Part shown: positions 9,096 to 18,028 of the stretch, in pieces
Numbering within the stretch: the first letter of the stretch is position 1
Layout of the letters: each line of letters starts with the position of its first letter
Source: Xylophilus sp. GW821-FHT01B05
GTDB taxonomy: Bacteria; Pseudomonadota; Gammaproteobacteria; Burkholderiales; Burkholderiaceae_C
Length of the DNA: 64,000 bases
Assembly: GCA_038961845.1 (NCBI GenBank)
Contig: CP152408.1
Span: 5,642,001-5,706,000 of the forward strand
Reading direction: 5' to 3'
Position numbers and translations under genes: made by a program
Notes under the pieces: generated by a model
Seen by the model: the letters and a program-made list of their open reading frames with translations, nothing else
Told to the model about the DNA's origin: nothing
Database searches by the model: none

Positions 9096-10049
9096 TTAAG
9101 GCTCGCCGCGTTCCATCGCGCGCTGGTGGCGCTCGACGAATTCCTGGTAGGTGTCGATACCGCGCAACTGCAGGATGGTGTTGCGCACCGCAGCCTCGAC
9201 CAGCACGGCGATGTTGCGGCCGGCGACCACCTGGATCACTGCCTTGCGCACCGGGACGTCGAGCACATCCTGGGTTAGGGGCTCATGCGGCAGGCGCTCG
9301 TACTCGCGCTCCATGGTTTCGCGCCGCACCAGGTGCACGATCAGTTTGAGCCGCATCTTGCGGCGCACCGCCGTCTCGCCAAAGATGGCGCGGATGTCCA
9401 GCAAACCGATGCCGCGCACCTCCAGCAGGTTCTGCAGCAGCTCGGGGCACCGCCCCTCGATGGTGGCCTGGTTGATGCGAAACAGGTCCACCGCATCGTC
9501 GGCCACCAGGCCGTTGCCACGCGAGATCAGCTCCAGCCCAAGCTCACTTTTGCCCAGGCCCGACTCGCCGGTGATCATCACGCCCAGGCCCAGGATGTCC
9601 ATGAAGACGCCGTGCATGGTGACCCGGTCGGCGAAATGCTTGGACAGGTAGGCACGCAGCACGTCGATGACAAAGGCCGCCGACTCGTGCGTGGCGAACA
9701 TCGGGATCTGCGCCCGCTCGCACATGGACACCAGCGCATCGGGTGCGGTCTGGCCGTCGGTCAGGATCAGCACCGGCGGCTCGAGCGTGACGATGCGCGC
9801 GATGCGCCGCGCGCAGTCCTCAGGGGTGGCATTGGTGAGGTAGGCCACCTCGCGCTCACCCAGGATCTGCACCCGGTAAGGGTGGATGTAATTCAGGTAA
9901 CCGACCAGGTCGGCGCCGGAGCGCGCGGCGCTGACGGCCACGGCTTCGAAGCTGCGCTCGGAGGCGCCCAGGCCCGCAACCCATTCCCAGCGCAGCGAAG
10001 AGCGAAACTCCTCGAACAGAACGTCAGCGCTGACGACGGTGGGTTTCAC
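9096..10049 (-). CDS. hprK: HPr kinase/phosphorylase
   Basis: A 317-residue bifunctional enzyme that phosphorylates and dephosphorylates HPr on a serine. The P-loop GESGLGKSE lies around residue 160, followed by the HprK signature region ([26 protein letters not shown]). The chosen GTG start gives [12 protein letters not shown], the usual family N-terminus, and its GTGA overlaps the ptsN stop; an ATG 21 bases upstream is possible. In Proteobacteria this gene accompanies ptsN and an incomplete PTS that regulates metabolism rather than importing sugar. Confidence 0.94.
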   Translation of the reverse strand: MKPTVVSADVLFEEFRSSLRWEWVAGLGASERSFEAVAVSAARSGADLVGYLNYIHPYRVQILGEREVAYLTNATPEDCARRIARIVTLEPPVLILTDGQTAPDALVSMCERAQIPMFATHESAAFVIDVLRAYLSKHFADRVTMHGVFMDILGLGVMITGESGLGKSELGLELISRGNGLVADDAVDLFRINQATIEGRCPELLQNLLEVRGIGLLDIRAIFGETAVRRKMRLKLIVHLVRRETMEREYERLPHEPLTQDVLDVPVRKAVIQVVAGRNIAVLVEAAVRNTILQLRGIDTYQEFVERHQRAMERGEP

Positions 10050-10513
10050 GCAGGCTGAGTGGATTGCCAACTGGCAATCGTGGTGTGCAGTTCGGTGGCG
10101 TCAGCGCAGGTCTTGATCTTCTCGCGCAGCGGTGCATCGCTCAGCAACTCGGCGATCTCGGAGAGGATCTCCAGATGCTTCTGCGTGGCGGCTTCAGGCA
10201 CCAGCAGGAAGATCAGCAGGGCAACCGGGCGCTCGTCGGGGGCATCGAAGCCGATCGGCTGCGCCAGTTGGAACACGGCAGCCATGGGCGCCTTCAGTCC
10301 CTTGATGCGGCCGTGGGGGATGGCCACACCATGCCCGAGGCCGGTGGAGCCCAGCCGTTCACGGGCGAAGAGGCTGTCGGTGATGAGGGCTCGGCTCAGG
10401 CCGTGCTGTTCTTCGAACAGCAGTCCGGCCTCTTCGAATGCGCGCTTCTTGCTAGTGGCATCGACGCTCACAAGCACCTGAGCGGCCGGCAGAATGGAGG
10501 CGAGACGGTTCAT
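10046..10513 (-). CDS. ptsN: PTS IIA-like nitrogen regulatory protein PtsN
   Basis: A 155-residue EIIA-Ntr protein. The phosphorylated histidine is His67 in GVAIPHGR, the hallmark of the family. It accepts phosphate from NPr/HPr of the nitrogen-type phosphotransferase system and regulates partners such as potassium transport or sensor kinases; it does not itself carry sugar. It lies between hpf and hprK with the next gene overlapping its stop, so hpf-ptsN-hprK is one operon. Confidence 0.95.
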   Translation of the reverse strand: MNRLASILPAAQVLVSVDATSKKRAFEEAGLLFEEQHGLSRALITDSLFARERLGSTGLGHGVAIPHGRIKGLKAPMAAVFQLAQPIGFDAPDERPVALLIFLLVPEAATQKHLEILSEIAELLSDAPLREKIKTCADATELHTTIASWQSTQPA

Positions 10514-10615
10514 AGTGGTGAGGGCGGATTATGCACCTTGCGGTGCAACAATCCACCCCCAGGGGCCAGTACGGTTGGCGCATATGCGCAACAGCCGCGG
10601 GCGGCCCCGAGCCGC

Positions 10616-10945
10616 TTACATGAGGCGCTTGGACGGTTCGTGGTGGTGGTCCTGCAGGCGGTCCTTGTGCCGGACGACCTGGCGGTCGAGCTTGTCGAAC
10701 AGTTCATCTACCGCAGCGTAAAGATCGGCATGCGCGCATTCCGCGAACATGGTGTTGCCTTTGACGTTGATGTTGCACTCGGCGCGCTGGCGGCGTTGCT
10801 TCTCCTTTTGCTTCTCGACTGTGAGCAAGACCTTCACGTCCACCACCTGATCGAAGTGGCGTGTGATTCGGTCCATCTTGGCAGTTACGTAGTTGTGCAG
10901 CGCAGGGGTGACATCGAGGTGATGACCGCTGATCGTCAAGTTCAT
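10616..10945 (-). CDS. hpf: Ribosome hibernation-promoting factor HPF (YhbH/RaiA family)
   Basis: A 109-residue protein binding the decoding centre of the 30S subunit in stationary phase. It shows the family start MNLTISGHHLDVTPALHNYV, the basic stretch KQKEKQRRQRAEC and the NVKGNTMFAE...DLYAAVDELFDKLDRQV segment. The length is that of short HPF, without the long C-terminal dimerisation domain. It heads the hpf-ptsN-hprK operon; rpoN, which commonly precedes hpf in Proteobacteria, is not here. Confidence 0.93.
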   Translation of the reverse strand: MNLTISGHHLDVTPALHNYVTAKMDRITRHFDQVVDVKVLLTVEKQKEKQRRQRAECNINVKGNTMFAECAHADLYAAVDELFDKLDRQVVRHKDRLQDHHHEPSKRLM

Positions 10946-11405
10946 AAATAGCCTCCAGGAAAAGCTCCGGTTGGAAATACCACCCCGTTGCAGGGCGGCG
11001 CGAACGCATGTTTTCTCGAGTCGGATTCACTATGCGCCGGCCGTACGCCGAAATCAATCAGGAGCGCCGGCAACGCCTGGTGACCCGCATGCAGGCCTAT
11101 GATTTCATTGATCTTTTCGAGACTGAAGCACGATGTAAAAGTCCGTCTGCAAGGGCTGTTGCGGCCAGAAACCCCAGCGCCAACAGGGCAATCCCGCCTG
11201 GCTTGCGATGCGCTTTTTTGGTGCCCACGGGCCGGGGCCCGACATGGTGCGGTGCGATAATTTCGCGCTAGCATTTTTTGCAGGAAAAGCACCATGGAGT
11301 CCTCTCCCAGTCGGTAGCTTTCAGGGCCCGTGACGCATCGTGCACCGGGAGCTGAAAGCCAGTCCCCCACACCTTGCCGATGCCCTACCCCTACGGGAAT
11401 GCTCC
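10946..11405. other. 460-bp non-coding region between hpf and corA
   Basis: No open frame here has protein-like composition or a family match. It must carry the divergent promoters of hpf and corA. Visible elements are a GATAAT hexamer near 11254, a perfect CGGGCC-GG-GGCCCG palindrome at 11228-11241, a seven-codon open frame with an AGGA ribosome-binding site (11294-11317), and a strong hairpin directly after it (11317-11359). Confidence 0.6.
11294..11359 (+). promoter_or_regulatory. Possible corA leader: 7-codon frame plus hairpin
   Basis: ATG at 11294 preceded by AGGA opens a frame for MESSPSR and stops at 11317. A hairpin starts at the stop codon: GCTTTCAG (11317-11324) pairs with CTGAAAGC (11352-11359), with an inner CCCG/CGGG stem. 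The corA start codon is 46 bases further on. A short leader peptide upstream of a magnesium channel gene is known from enterobacterial corA and mgtA, but similarity of mechanism here is only inferred. Confidence 0.35.
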
Positions 11406-12392
11406 ATGCTCAATATCTTCTCGCTCGTCAACGGTCGCCTGGTCCAGGAGGAGATCGAATCCCTCGAAGAGCTGACCCGCTTCCAGCCGATCTGGGTGGA
11501 CCTGGAATCACCAACGCTTGAGGAAAAGCGCTGGATCAAGCAGCACTACGCGCTGTCGATCCCCGAGGACGCCACGGGCGAAGACATCGAGGAGTCGGCC
11601 CGCTTCTACGAAGAAGACAACGGCGACCTGCATGTGCGCAGCGACTTTTTGATCGCCGACGAGGAAGAGCCGCGCTCGGTGCGCGTGGCCTTCATCCTGA
11701 ACCAGCACAACAGCGGCAACCGCAGCCGCGGCGTGCTGTTCACCATCCACGACGAGGATGTGCCAACCTTCCGCCTGCTGCGCATGCGCGCGCGCCGGGC
11801 GCCGGGGCTGATCGAGGATGCCAAGGACGTGCTGCTCAAGCTGTTCGACGCCGATGCCGAATACTCCGCCGACACGCTGGAGGACATCTACGACGAGCTG
11901 GAAAAAGCCAGCACCAAGGTGCTGTCGGGCGACGTGACCGATGCGCTGGCCGGCGAGGTGCTGGGTGCGATTGCGCGGCAGGAAGACTTGAACGGCCGCA
12001 TCCGCCGCAACGTGATGGACACGCGCCGCGCGGTGAGCTTCATGATGCGCAGCAAGATGCTCAACGCCGAGCAGTTCGAGGAAGCGCGCCAGATCCTGCG
12101 CGACATCGAGTCGCTGGACAACCACACGGCCTTCCTGTTCGACAAGATCAACTTCCTGATGGATGCGACGGTCGGCTTCATCAACATCAACCAGAACAAG
12201 ATCATCAAGATCTTCTCGGTGGCCAGCGTGGCACTGCTGCCGCCGACGCTGATCGCGAGCATCTACGGCATGAACTTCAAGATCATGCCGGAGCTGGACT
12301 GGGCCTGGGGCTACCCCTATGTGCTGGGGCTGATGATCGCCAGCGCGGTGGTGCCCATGTGGTACTTCCGCCGGCGCGGCTGGCTGGGCTGA
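11406..12392 (+). CDS. corA: Magnesium and cobalt transport protein CorA
   Basis: A 328-residue Mg2+/Co2+ channel: a large acidic cytoplasmic domain (residues 1 to about 260), a long stalk helix and two C-terminal membrane helices. The selectivity signature YGMNF is at residues 287-291, at the end of the first membrane helix. The start MLNIFSLVNGRL is the usual CorA beginning in Burkholderiales. It converges with the nucleosidase gene downstream, separated only by a family A hairpin. Its long upstream region may hold regulatory RNA structure. Confidence 0.95.
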   Translation: MLNIFSLVNGRLVQEEIESLEELTRFQPIWVDLESPTLEEKRWIKQHYALSIPEDATGEDIEESARFYEEDNGDLHVRSDFLIADEEEPRSVRVAFILNQHNSGNRSRGVLFTIHDEDVPTFRLLRMRARRAPGLIEDAKDVLLKLFDADAEYSADTLEDIYDELEKASTKVLSGDVTDALAGEVLGAIARQEDLNGRIRRNVMDTRRAVSFMMRSKMLNAEQFEEARQILRDIESLDNHTAFLFDKINFLMDATVGFININQNKIIKIFSVASVALLPPTLIASIYGMNFKIMPELDWAWGYPYVLGLMIASAVVPMWYFRRRGWLG

Positions 12393-12403
12393 GCCATTTT
12401 TAA

Positions 12404-12456
12404 GAGAAAAGTGCCTCTAGCCCTTATCCCACCTGGGCTACTAGCTATTATTTAAG
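12404..12456. repeat. Dispersed repeat family A, copy 2
   Basis: Arms TAGCCC (12418-12423) and GGGCTA (12435-12440) followed by CTAGCTATTATTTAAG. It lies between convergent corA and the nucleosidase gene. The TAG stop of the nucleosidase (12443-12441) and its last codons fall inside the repeat, so the repeat sets that protein's C-terminus. Confidence 0.75.
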
Positions 12457-13205
12457 TAGCACCCCATGATGACCCCGGCATAGCGGCTGGCCACGGCCGT
12501 GACGAAGGCGGGGAAGTCGACATGCGCGGCATCGTCGGCCCGGTCGGACACGGTGCGCACCGCGGCAAAGGGCAGGCCGTAGGCCGCGCAGACCTGGGCC
12601 ACGGCGGCGCTTTCCATGTCGACCGCCAGCGCCTCGGGCAGCGCGGCGCGCAGCTCTGCCACCTCGGCGTGCGAGGACACAAAGCGGTCGCCGCTTGCCA
12701 GCAAGCCATGGTGCACCTTTGGCTGCTGCAGGCCAAAGCGCAGGCGCTCGGCTGCATCGACCAGATCCGGGTCCGCCAGCGCCGCGCGCGCCGCCTGCAA
12801 CAGAGCGTCGGTCAGGGCGGCATCTGCGGGGAAGCGTGAAACACCCGTAAGCGGCACCTCGAAGCGCGGGAACAGCGGCGCTGCATTCATGTCGTGCTGT
12901 ACGAAGTCGCGCGCCACCACGACGTCGCCCACCCGCACCTGCGCCCCGAGCCCGCCGGCCACGCCGGTGAACAGGATGCGCGCCGCGCCAAAGCGCTCGA
13001 TCAATAGGGTGGCGGTGCTGGCTGCGGCCACCTTGCCAATGCCGGACAGCGCCAGCACCACGGGCAGGCCGTCGAGCGTGCCTTGGACGAAGCTGCGGCC
13101 AGCATGGCTGCTGGCGACCGGAGCGGCCAATCGCATGGCCAGGCCGGCTTGTTCTTCGGGGAGTGCGCTGAGGATGGCGGTGGGCGCATGGGCGGTGAGA
13201 GGCAT
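12441..13205 (-). CDS. mtnN: 5'-methylthioadenosine/S-adenosylhomocysteine nucleosidase family protein
   Basis: A 254-residue protein of the PNP/UDP phosphorylase superfamily. It has the N-terminal LSALPEEQAGL (the catalytic-site Glu region of MTA/SAH nucleosidase), TGVAGGL, the AVDMESAAVAQVC segment that binds ribose, and SDRADD with the catalytic Asp. It would cleave adenine from methylthioadenosine and S-adenosylhomocysteine, recycling products of SAM-dependent reactions. The last residues (CYLNNS) come from a family A repeat. Some homologues of this kind serve hopanoid or futalosine pathways, so the substrate is probable rather than certain. Confidence 0.85.
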   Translation of the reverse strand: MPLTAHAPTAILSALPEEQAGLAMRLAAPVASSHAGRSFVQGTLDGLPVVLALSGIGKVAAASTATLLIERFGAARILFTGVAGGLGAQVRVGDVVVARDFVQHDMNAAPLFPRFEVPLTGVSRFPADAALTDALLQAARAALADPDLVDAAERLRFGLQQPKVHHGLLASGDRFVSSHAEVAELRAALPEALAVDMESAAVAQVCAAYGLPFAAVRTVSDRADDAAHVDFPAFVTAVASRYAGVIMGCYLNNS

Positions 13206-13239
13206 GCGCCCGATGATCCCACGCGGCGCGTGGGCCGGG

Positions 13240-14913
13240 TCAGCGCTTGTCGCGCAGCTCGCGCCGCAGGATCTTGCCGACCGGTGTCTTGGGCAGCTCG
13301 GCGCGGAACTCGACCACGTGCGGGCGCTTGTAGCCGGTCAGGTTGGCGCGGCAGTAGTCGAGCACCTGGGCTTCGGTCAGGGTTTCGTCTTGCCGCACGA
13401 TCACCACCTTGACGGTCTCGCCGGTCTTCTCGTCCGGCACGCCGACTGCCGCGCATTCACGCACGCCGGGCATGGCCGCCAGCACGTCCTCGACCTCGTT
13501 CGGGTAGACGTTGAAGCCGCTGACCAGAATCATGTCCTTCTTGCGGTCGACGACGCGGAAGTAGCCGCGCTCGTCGACCACGCCGATGTCGCCAGAGCGC
13601 AGGAAGCCGTCGGCGGTCATGACCTTGGCGGTCTCGTCCGGGCGCTGCCAGTAGCCGGCCATCACTTGCGGGCCGCGGATGGCGAGCTCGCCGCGCTCGC
13701 CCAGCGGGACTTCGTTGCCCTCGTCGTCCAGCAGCTTCATCTCGGTGGAGGGCAGCGGCAGGCCGATGGTGCCGGTGTAGGCGGTGCTGTTGGTCGGGTT
13801 GCAGCTGACCGAAGGCGAGGTTTCCGACAGGCCGTAGCCCTCGCAGATCGAGCAGCCGGTTTTCTTGAGCCACAGCTCGGCCACCGCTGCCTGCACCGCC
13901 ATGCCGCCGCCGACCGAGATCTTCAGATGGCTCCAGTCCACCTTGTCGAAGTCAGGGTGGTGGGCCAGGCCGTTGAACAGCGTATTGACCGCAGGAAAGC
14001 TGTGGAAGCGGTGCTTGGACAGCTCCTTGAGCGTGCCAGCAAGGTCGCGTGGATTGGGGATCAGCACGGTCTTGCCGCCGGTGCGCATGCTCAGCATCAT
14101 GTTCACCGTGAAGGCGAAGATGTGATAGAGCGGCAACGCGCAGATGGCCGTGGGCTGCTCGCCTGCGGGCACCTTGTGCATGGCGGGCAGGTTCCAGGCC
14201 TCGGACTGCAGCACGTTGGCAATGATGTTTCGGTGCAGCAGCGTTGCGCCCTTGCTCACGCCCGTGGTGCCGCCGGTGTACTGCAGCAGGGCTACGTCGT
14301 CGGGGCCGATGGCGGGGGCGGTGAAGCTGCCGCGCGCGCCCTGGGCCAGGGCGTCGTTGAAGCGCACCGCGCCCGGCAGGCGATAGGGCGGCACCAGCTT
14401 CTTCACGCTGCGCACCACATAGTTGACGATGGCGCCCTTGAGGAAGCCGAGCCGGTCGCCCATGGCGCACAGCACGATGTGCTTCACCGGCGTGGCGGCA
14501 ATGCACTGCTCCAGCGTGTGCGCGAAGTTCTCGATGATGACGATGGCCTTGGCGCCGGAGTCCTTCAGCTGGTGCTCCAGCTCGCGCGGGGTGTAGAGCG
14601 GGTTGACGTTGACCACCACGCAGCCCACGCGCAGGATGGCCGCCACGGCCGCCGGGTACTGCGGCACGTTGGGCATCATGATGGCGACGCGGTCGCCCTT
14701 GGTCAGCCCCAGGCCCTGCAGGTAAGCCGCGAGCTTGCGGCTGGTGTTGTCGGTCTCTGCGTAGCTGACGTCGCGGCCCATGAAGCTGTAGGCCGTGCGG
14801 TCCGCATAGCGGCCAAAGCTCTCTTCCATGAGGGCCACCAGCGAGCGGTACTGCCCGGGATCAATCTCTGCCGGCACGCCCGCCGGATACTGCGAAAGCC
14901 AAGTCTTTTCCAT
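13240..14913 (-). CDS. fadD: Long-chain fatty-acid--CoA ligase
   Basis: A 557-residue ANL-superfamily enzyme that adenylates fatty acids and forms acyl-CoA. Motifs in order: P-loop YTGGTTGVSKGA near residue 218, GYGLSETSPSV near 365, DRKKDMILVSGFNVYP near 450, and the catalytic Lys in PVGKILRRELR at the C-terminus. The start has GAGGAG about 10 bases upstream. Length and the N-terminal MEKTWLSQYPAGVPAEID match FadD of this order. It follows the pnt operon on the same strand after a probable terminator, so it is probably transcribed separately. Confidence 0.92.
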   Translation of the reverse strand: MEKTWLSQYPAGVPAEIDPGQYRSLVALMEESFGRYADRTAYSFMGRDVSYAETDNTSRKLAAYLQGLGLTKGDRVAIMMPNVPQYPAAVAAILRVGCVVVNVNPLYTPRELEHQLKDSGAKAIVIIENFAHTLEQCIAATPVKHIVLCAMGDRLGFLKGAIVNYVVRSVKKLVPPYRLPGAVRFNDALAQGARGSFTAPAIGPDDVALLQYTGGTTGVSKGATLLHRNIIANVLQSEAWNLPAMHKVPAGEQPTAICALPLYHIFAFTVNMMLSMRTGGKTVLIPNPRDLAGTLKELSKHRFHSFPAVNTLFNGLAHHPDFDKVDWSHLKISVGGGMAVQAAVAELWLKKTGCSICEGYGLSETSPSVSCNPTNSTAYTGTIGLPLPSTEMKLLDDEGNEVPLGERGELAIRGPQVMAGYWQRPDETAKVMTADGFLRSGDIGVVDERGYFRVVDRKKDMILVSGFNVYPNEVEDVLAAMPGVRECAAVGVPDEKTGETVKVVIVRQDETLTEAQVLDYCRANLTGYKRPHVVEFRAELPKTPVGKILRRELRDKR

Positions 14914-14966
14914 AGGTTTTGTGTCTCCTCAAGTGGCCCATTGTGGCCCAAAAAGCACGATCGTTC

Positions 14967-14995
14967 TAAAACGCCGCCCGCGCCCGCAGGCGCGG
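14967..14995 (-). terminator. Probable terminator of the pnt operon
   Basis: On the minus strand CCGCGCC-TGCG-GGCGCGG makes a perfect 7-bp stem with a tetraloop (14995-14978). It is followed by GCGGCG and a short TTTT run, just after the pntB stop at 15000. The T run is weak. Confidence 0.5.
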
Positions 14996-14999
14996 CATC

Positions 15000-16421
15000 T
15001 CACTCGATGGCTTTGGTCATGTCCTCGACCACCTTCTTGGCGTCGCCAAACACCATCATGGTCTTGTCCATGTAGAACAGCTCGTTGTCCAGGCCGGCAT
15101 AGCCCGCGGCCATGGAGCGCTTGTTCACGATCACCGTCTTGGCCTTGTAGGCCTCCAGGATGGGCATGCCGTAGATCGCGCTGCCCTTGGTGTGCGCAGC
15201 CGGGTTCACCACGTCGTTGGCGCCGAGGATGATGGCGACGTCGGCCTGGCCGAACTCGCCGTTGATGTCTTCCATCTCGAACACCTGGTCGTAGGGCACC
15301 TCGGCCTCGGCCAGCAGCACGTTCATGTGGCCCGGCATGCGGCCGGCCACCGGGTGGATGGCGTACTTGACGGTGATGCCCTTCTCGGTGAGCTTGGCGG
15401 CCAGTTCCTTCACCGCATGCTGGGCGCGCGCCACGGCCAGGCCGTAGCCGGGCACGATCACGACCGTCTCGGCGTTGGACAGCACGAAGGCGGCGTCGTC
15501 GGCGCTGCCGCTCTTGACCGGCCGCTGTTCGCTGCTGCCGGCACTAGCGGTGGCCGCCTCGCCGCCAAAGCCGCCCAGGATCACGTTGAAGAAGGAGCGG
15601 TTCATGGCCTTGCACATGATGTAGCTCAGGATCGCGCCCGAGCTGCCCACCAGCGAGCCGGCAATGATCAGCATGCTGTTGTTCAGGCTGAAGCCAATGC
15701 CCGCGGCCGCCCAGCCCGAGTAGCTGTTGAGCATGCTCACCACCACCGGCATGTCGGCCCCGCCGATCGGGATGATGATGAGCACGCCCATGACGAAGGC
15801 CAGCGCCAGCATGGCAAAGAAGGCCGGCCAGCTCTCGGTGGCCACGAACAGCAGGCCCAGGGCAACGGTCAGCAGGCCCAGCACCAGGTTGAGCATGTGC
15901 TGGCCCTTGAACTGCACCGGCGCGCCACGGAACAGGCGGAACTTGTATTTGCCCGAAAGCTTGCCAAAGGCAATCACCGAACCGCTGAAGGTGATGGCGC
16001 CGATGGCCGCGCCCAGGAACAGCTCCAGCCGGTTGCCCGGCGGGATCGGATCGCCCTGCAGCGCAATGCCGAAGGCATGCGGCTCGGCCACCGCGGCCAC
16101 GCCGATGAACACCGCGGCCAGGCCGATCATGCTGTGCATGAAGGCGACCAGCTCGGGCATCTTGGTCATCTCCACGCGCTGCGCCATCACCGCGCCCGCC
16201 GTGCCGCCCACCAGCAGGCCCAGCAGCACCCAGCCCAGGCCGAGCGCGCTGCCGGCCAGCGTGACGATCAGCGCAGCGGTGGTCAGCACGGCGATCGCCA
16301 TGCCGGTCATGCCGAAGATGTTGCCGCGAATCGAGGTGGTGGGGTGGCTCAGGCCCTTCAGGGCCTGGATGAAGCAGACGCTGGCGACCAAATACAGCAG
16401 CGTGACAAGGTTCATGCTCAT
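15000..16421 (-). CDS. pntB: NAD(P) transhydrogenase subunit beta PntB
   Basis: A 473-residue inner-membrane subunit of the proton-translocating transhydrogenase, which uses the proton gradient to reduce NADP+ with NADH. The first 270 residues contain about eight or nine membrane segments; the C-terminal 190 residues form the NADP-binding domain III (VIVPGYGLAVARAQHAVKELA, then GRMPGHMNVLLAEA and GANDVVNPAA). Its ATG overlaps the stop of pntAB by four bases, so the two are translationally coupled. Confidence 0.96.
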   Translation of the reverse strand: MSMNLVTLLYLVASVCFIQALKGLSHPTTSIRGNIFGMTGMAIAVLTTAALIVTLAGSALGLGWVLLGLLVGGTAGAVMAQRVEMTKMPELVAFMHSMIGLAAVFIGVAAVAEPHAFGIALQGDPIPPGNRLELFLGAAIGAITFSGSVIAFGKLSGKYKFRLFRGAPVQFKGQHMLNLVLGLLTVALGLLFVATESWPAFFAMLALAFVMGVLIIIPIGGADMPVVVSMLNSYSGWAAAGIGFSLNNSMLIIAGSLVGSSGAILSYIMCKAMNRSFFNVILGGFGGEAATASAGSSEQRPVKSGSADDAAFVLSNAETVVIVPGYGLAVARAQHAVKELAAKLTEKGITVKYAIHPVAGRMPGHMNVLLAEAEVPYDQVFEMEDINGEFGQADVAIILGANDVVNPAAHTKGSAIYGMPILEAYKAKTVIVNKRSMAAGYAGLDNELFYMDKTMMVFGDAKKVVEDMTKAIE

Positions 16422-16747
16422 GCCGCATCTCCCTTGTCGGCCGCAGGCGCAGCTACCTTCTTGTCTTTCTTGCGGAACATCTCCAGCATGCGCCGGGTGA
16501 CCAGAAAGCCGCCAAAGACATTGACCGCCGCCAGCGCCACGGCCAGCACGCCCATGGTCTTGCCCAAGGGCGTGGTGGTGAGCGCGGCGGCCAGCATGGC
16601 GCCGACGATGACGATGGCCGAGATGGCATTGGTCACGGCCATCAGCGGCGTGTGCAGCGCGGGCGTGACCGTCCAGACCACGTGGTAGCCGACATAGATC
16701 GCCAGCACGAAGATGATCAGGTTGGTGAGGGTGTGGGAGATTTCCAT
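16418..16747 (-). CDS. pntAB: NAD(P) transhydrogenase subunit alpha part 2 (PntAB)
   Basis: A 109-residue integral membrane protein with three or four hydrophobic helices (LIIFVLAIYVGYHVVW, then the AISAIVIVGAMLAAAL stretch), ending in a basic tail. It corresponds to the membrane part of E. coli PntA, which is encoded separately in many alpha- and betaproteobacteria. The start was chosen for the AGAGGA 6 bases upstream; longer frames overlap pntAA. It sits between pntAA and pntB in one operon. Confidence 0.94.
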   Translation of the reverse strand: MEISHTLTNLIIFVLAIYVGYHVVWTVTPALHTPLMAVTNAISAIVIVGAMLAAALTTTPLGKTMGVLAVALAAVNVFGGFLVTRRMLEMFRKKDKKVAAPAADKGDAA

Positions 16748-16763
16748 GGCGTCCTCTTGCGGT

Positions 16764-17894
16764 TCAACTACGCTTGACTTCGCCGCCCTGTGCCACAAGG
16801 CAGGCGGCCACGATGTCGTCGTCCAGGTTGACCTGCAGGCCGCCCTCTTTGGTGAGCACGAGCTTGAGAAAATCCAGGATGTTGCGCGCATAAAGCGCCG
16901 AGGCATCAGCCGCCACCAGCGCAGGCAGGTTGGTCTCGCCGACGATGGTCACGCCATGCTGGACCACGGTCTTGCCAGCCTCGGACAGCGGGCAGTTGCC
17001 ACCCACGCCACCCGGGCCCTTGCCCGCGGCGATGTCGACGATGACCGAGCCCGGCTTCATGGCCTTGACCATGTCCTCGGTGACCAGGGTGGGCGCAGCG
17101 CGGCCGGGAATGAGCGCGGTGCTGATGACGATGTCGGCCAGCGCCACGCGCTTGGCCACTTCCACCTGCTGGCGCGCCAGCCAACTGGCCGGCATGGGCT
17201 TGGCGTAGCCGCCAACGCCGACGGCGGCTTCCTTTTCTTCGTCGGTGTCATAGGACACCTCGATGAACTTGCCGCCGAGCGACTCGACCTGCTCCTTGAC
17301 GGAAGGCCGCACGTCCGAGGCTTCAATGACGGCGCCCAGACGCTTGGCCGTGGCAATCGCCTGCAGCCCCGCCACGCCCACACCCAGCACCACGACGCGC
17401 GCGGCCTTCACCGTGCCAGCGGCGGTCATGAGCATGGGGAAGAAGCGCTGGTATTTGTCGGCTGCGATCATCACGGCCTTGTAGCCGGCGATATTGGCCT
17501 GGGACGAGAGCACATCCATGCTCTGCGCGCGCGTGGTGCGCGGCGCGGCTTCCAGCGCAAAGGCGGTCAGGCCTGCGCCCGCCAGGCGCTGCAGGCCGTC
17601 CTTGTCGAAAGGGTCGAGCATGCCGAGCAGCGCGGCGCCGGAGCGCATCAGGGCCAGTTCGTCGGGCTGCGGGCTGCGTACCTTGAGCACCAGATCGCTG
17701 CCAAAGGCGCCAGCGCGGTCGGTGATCTCGGCCCCGGCTGCGACATAGGCCGCGTCGGTGACGCTGGCCGCCACGCCGGCGCCGGACTGCACCCGCAGCA
17801 CGTGGCCTTGCGCGATGAGCTTCTTCGCTGTCTCCGGGGTGACGGCTACTCGGGCTTCGCCCACCGTGGTTTCGGCGGGTACTCCTATCTGCAT
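16764..17894 (-). CDS. pntAA: NAD(P) transhydrogenase subunit alpha part 1 (PntAA)
   Basis: A 376-residue soluble NAD(H)-binding subunit, related to alanine dehydrogenase. It begins MQIGVPAETTVGEARVAVTPE, typical of the family, and carries the dinucleotide-binding VVVLGVGVAGLQA near residue 170, the RPSVKEQVESLGG segment and SQANIAGYKAV. It lacks the membrane helices found fused to it in E. coli; those are encoded by the next gene 16 bases on. First gene of pntAA-pntAB-pntB, supplying NADPH. Confidence 0.95.
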   Translation of the reverse strand: MQIGVPAETTVGEARVAVTPETAKKLIAQGHVLRVQSGAGVAASVTDAAYVAAGAEITDRAGAFGSDLVLKVRSPQPDELALMRSGAALLGMLDPFDKDGLQRLAGAGLTAFALEAAPRTTRAQSMDVLSSQANIAGYKAVMIAADKYQRFFPMLMTAAGTVKAARVVVLGVGVAGLQAIATAKRLGAVIEASDVRPSVKEQVESLGGKFIEVSYDTDEEKEAAVGVGGYAKPMPASWLARQQVEVAKRVALADIVISTALIPGRAAPTLVTEDMVKAMKPGSVIVDIAAGKGPGGVGGNCPLSEAGKTVVQHGVTIVGETNLPALVAADASALYARNILDFLKLVLTKEGGLQVNLDDDIVAACLVAQGGEVKRS

Positions 17895-18005
17895 GGGACT
17901 CTCCTCTGGAATGGAAGGAAACTCAGCGCGCGAAGGCGGAGCTTACCGGATGTAACCGCCTGGACCGCCTGCCGCAAACCCGCAGTTCGCCGTGCGGCGG
18001 CGCCA

Positions 18006-18022
18006 TATCCCGACGGGATAAT
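18006..18022 (+). promoter_or_regulatory. -10 element and palindrome just before the Nudix gene
   Basis: TATCCC-GAC-GGGATA (18006-18020) is a perfect palindrome overlapping a GATAAT hexamer (18017-18022). That hexamer ends only six bases before the ATG, so transcription would start at or next to the start codon. No Shine-Dalgarno sequence is visible. The palindrome could be an operator. Confidence 0.4.
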
Positions 18023-18028
18023 GCCGGC

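Noticed and set aside
11008..11271. 87-codon frame between hpf and corA
   Set aside because: No family resemblance, no ribosome-binding site, and it crosses the likely promoter region.
12616..15075. 819-codon plus-strand frame opposite the nucleosidase and fadD genes
   Set aside because: Spans two real genes in antisense and has no recognisable domain.
15192..16688. 498-codon plus-strand frame opposite pntB
   Set aside because: His/Gln/Gly-rich shadow of a well-supported gene.
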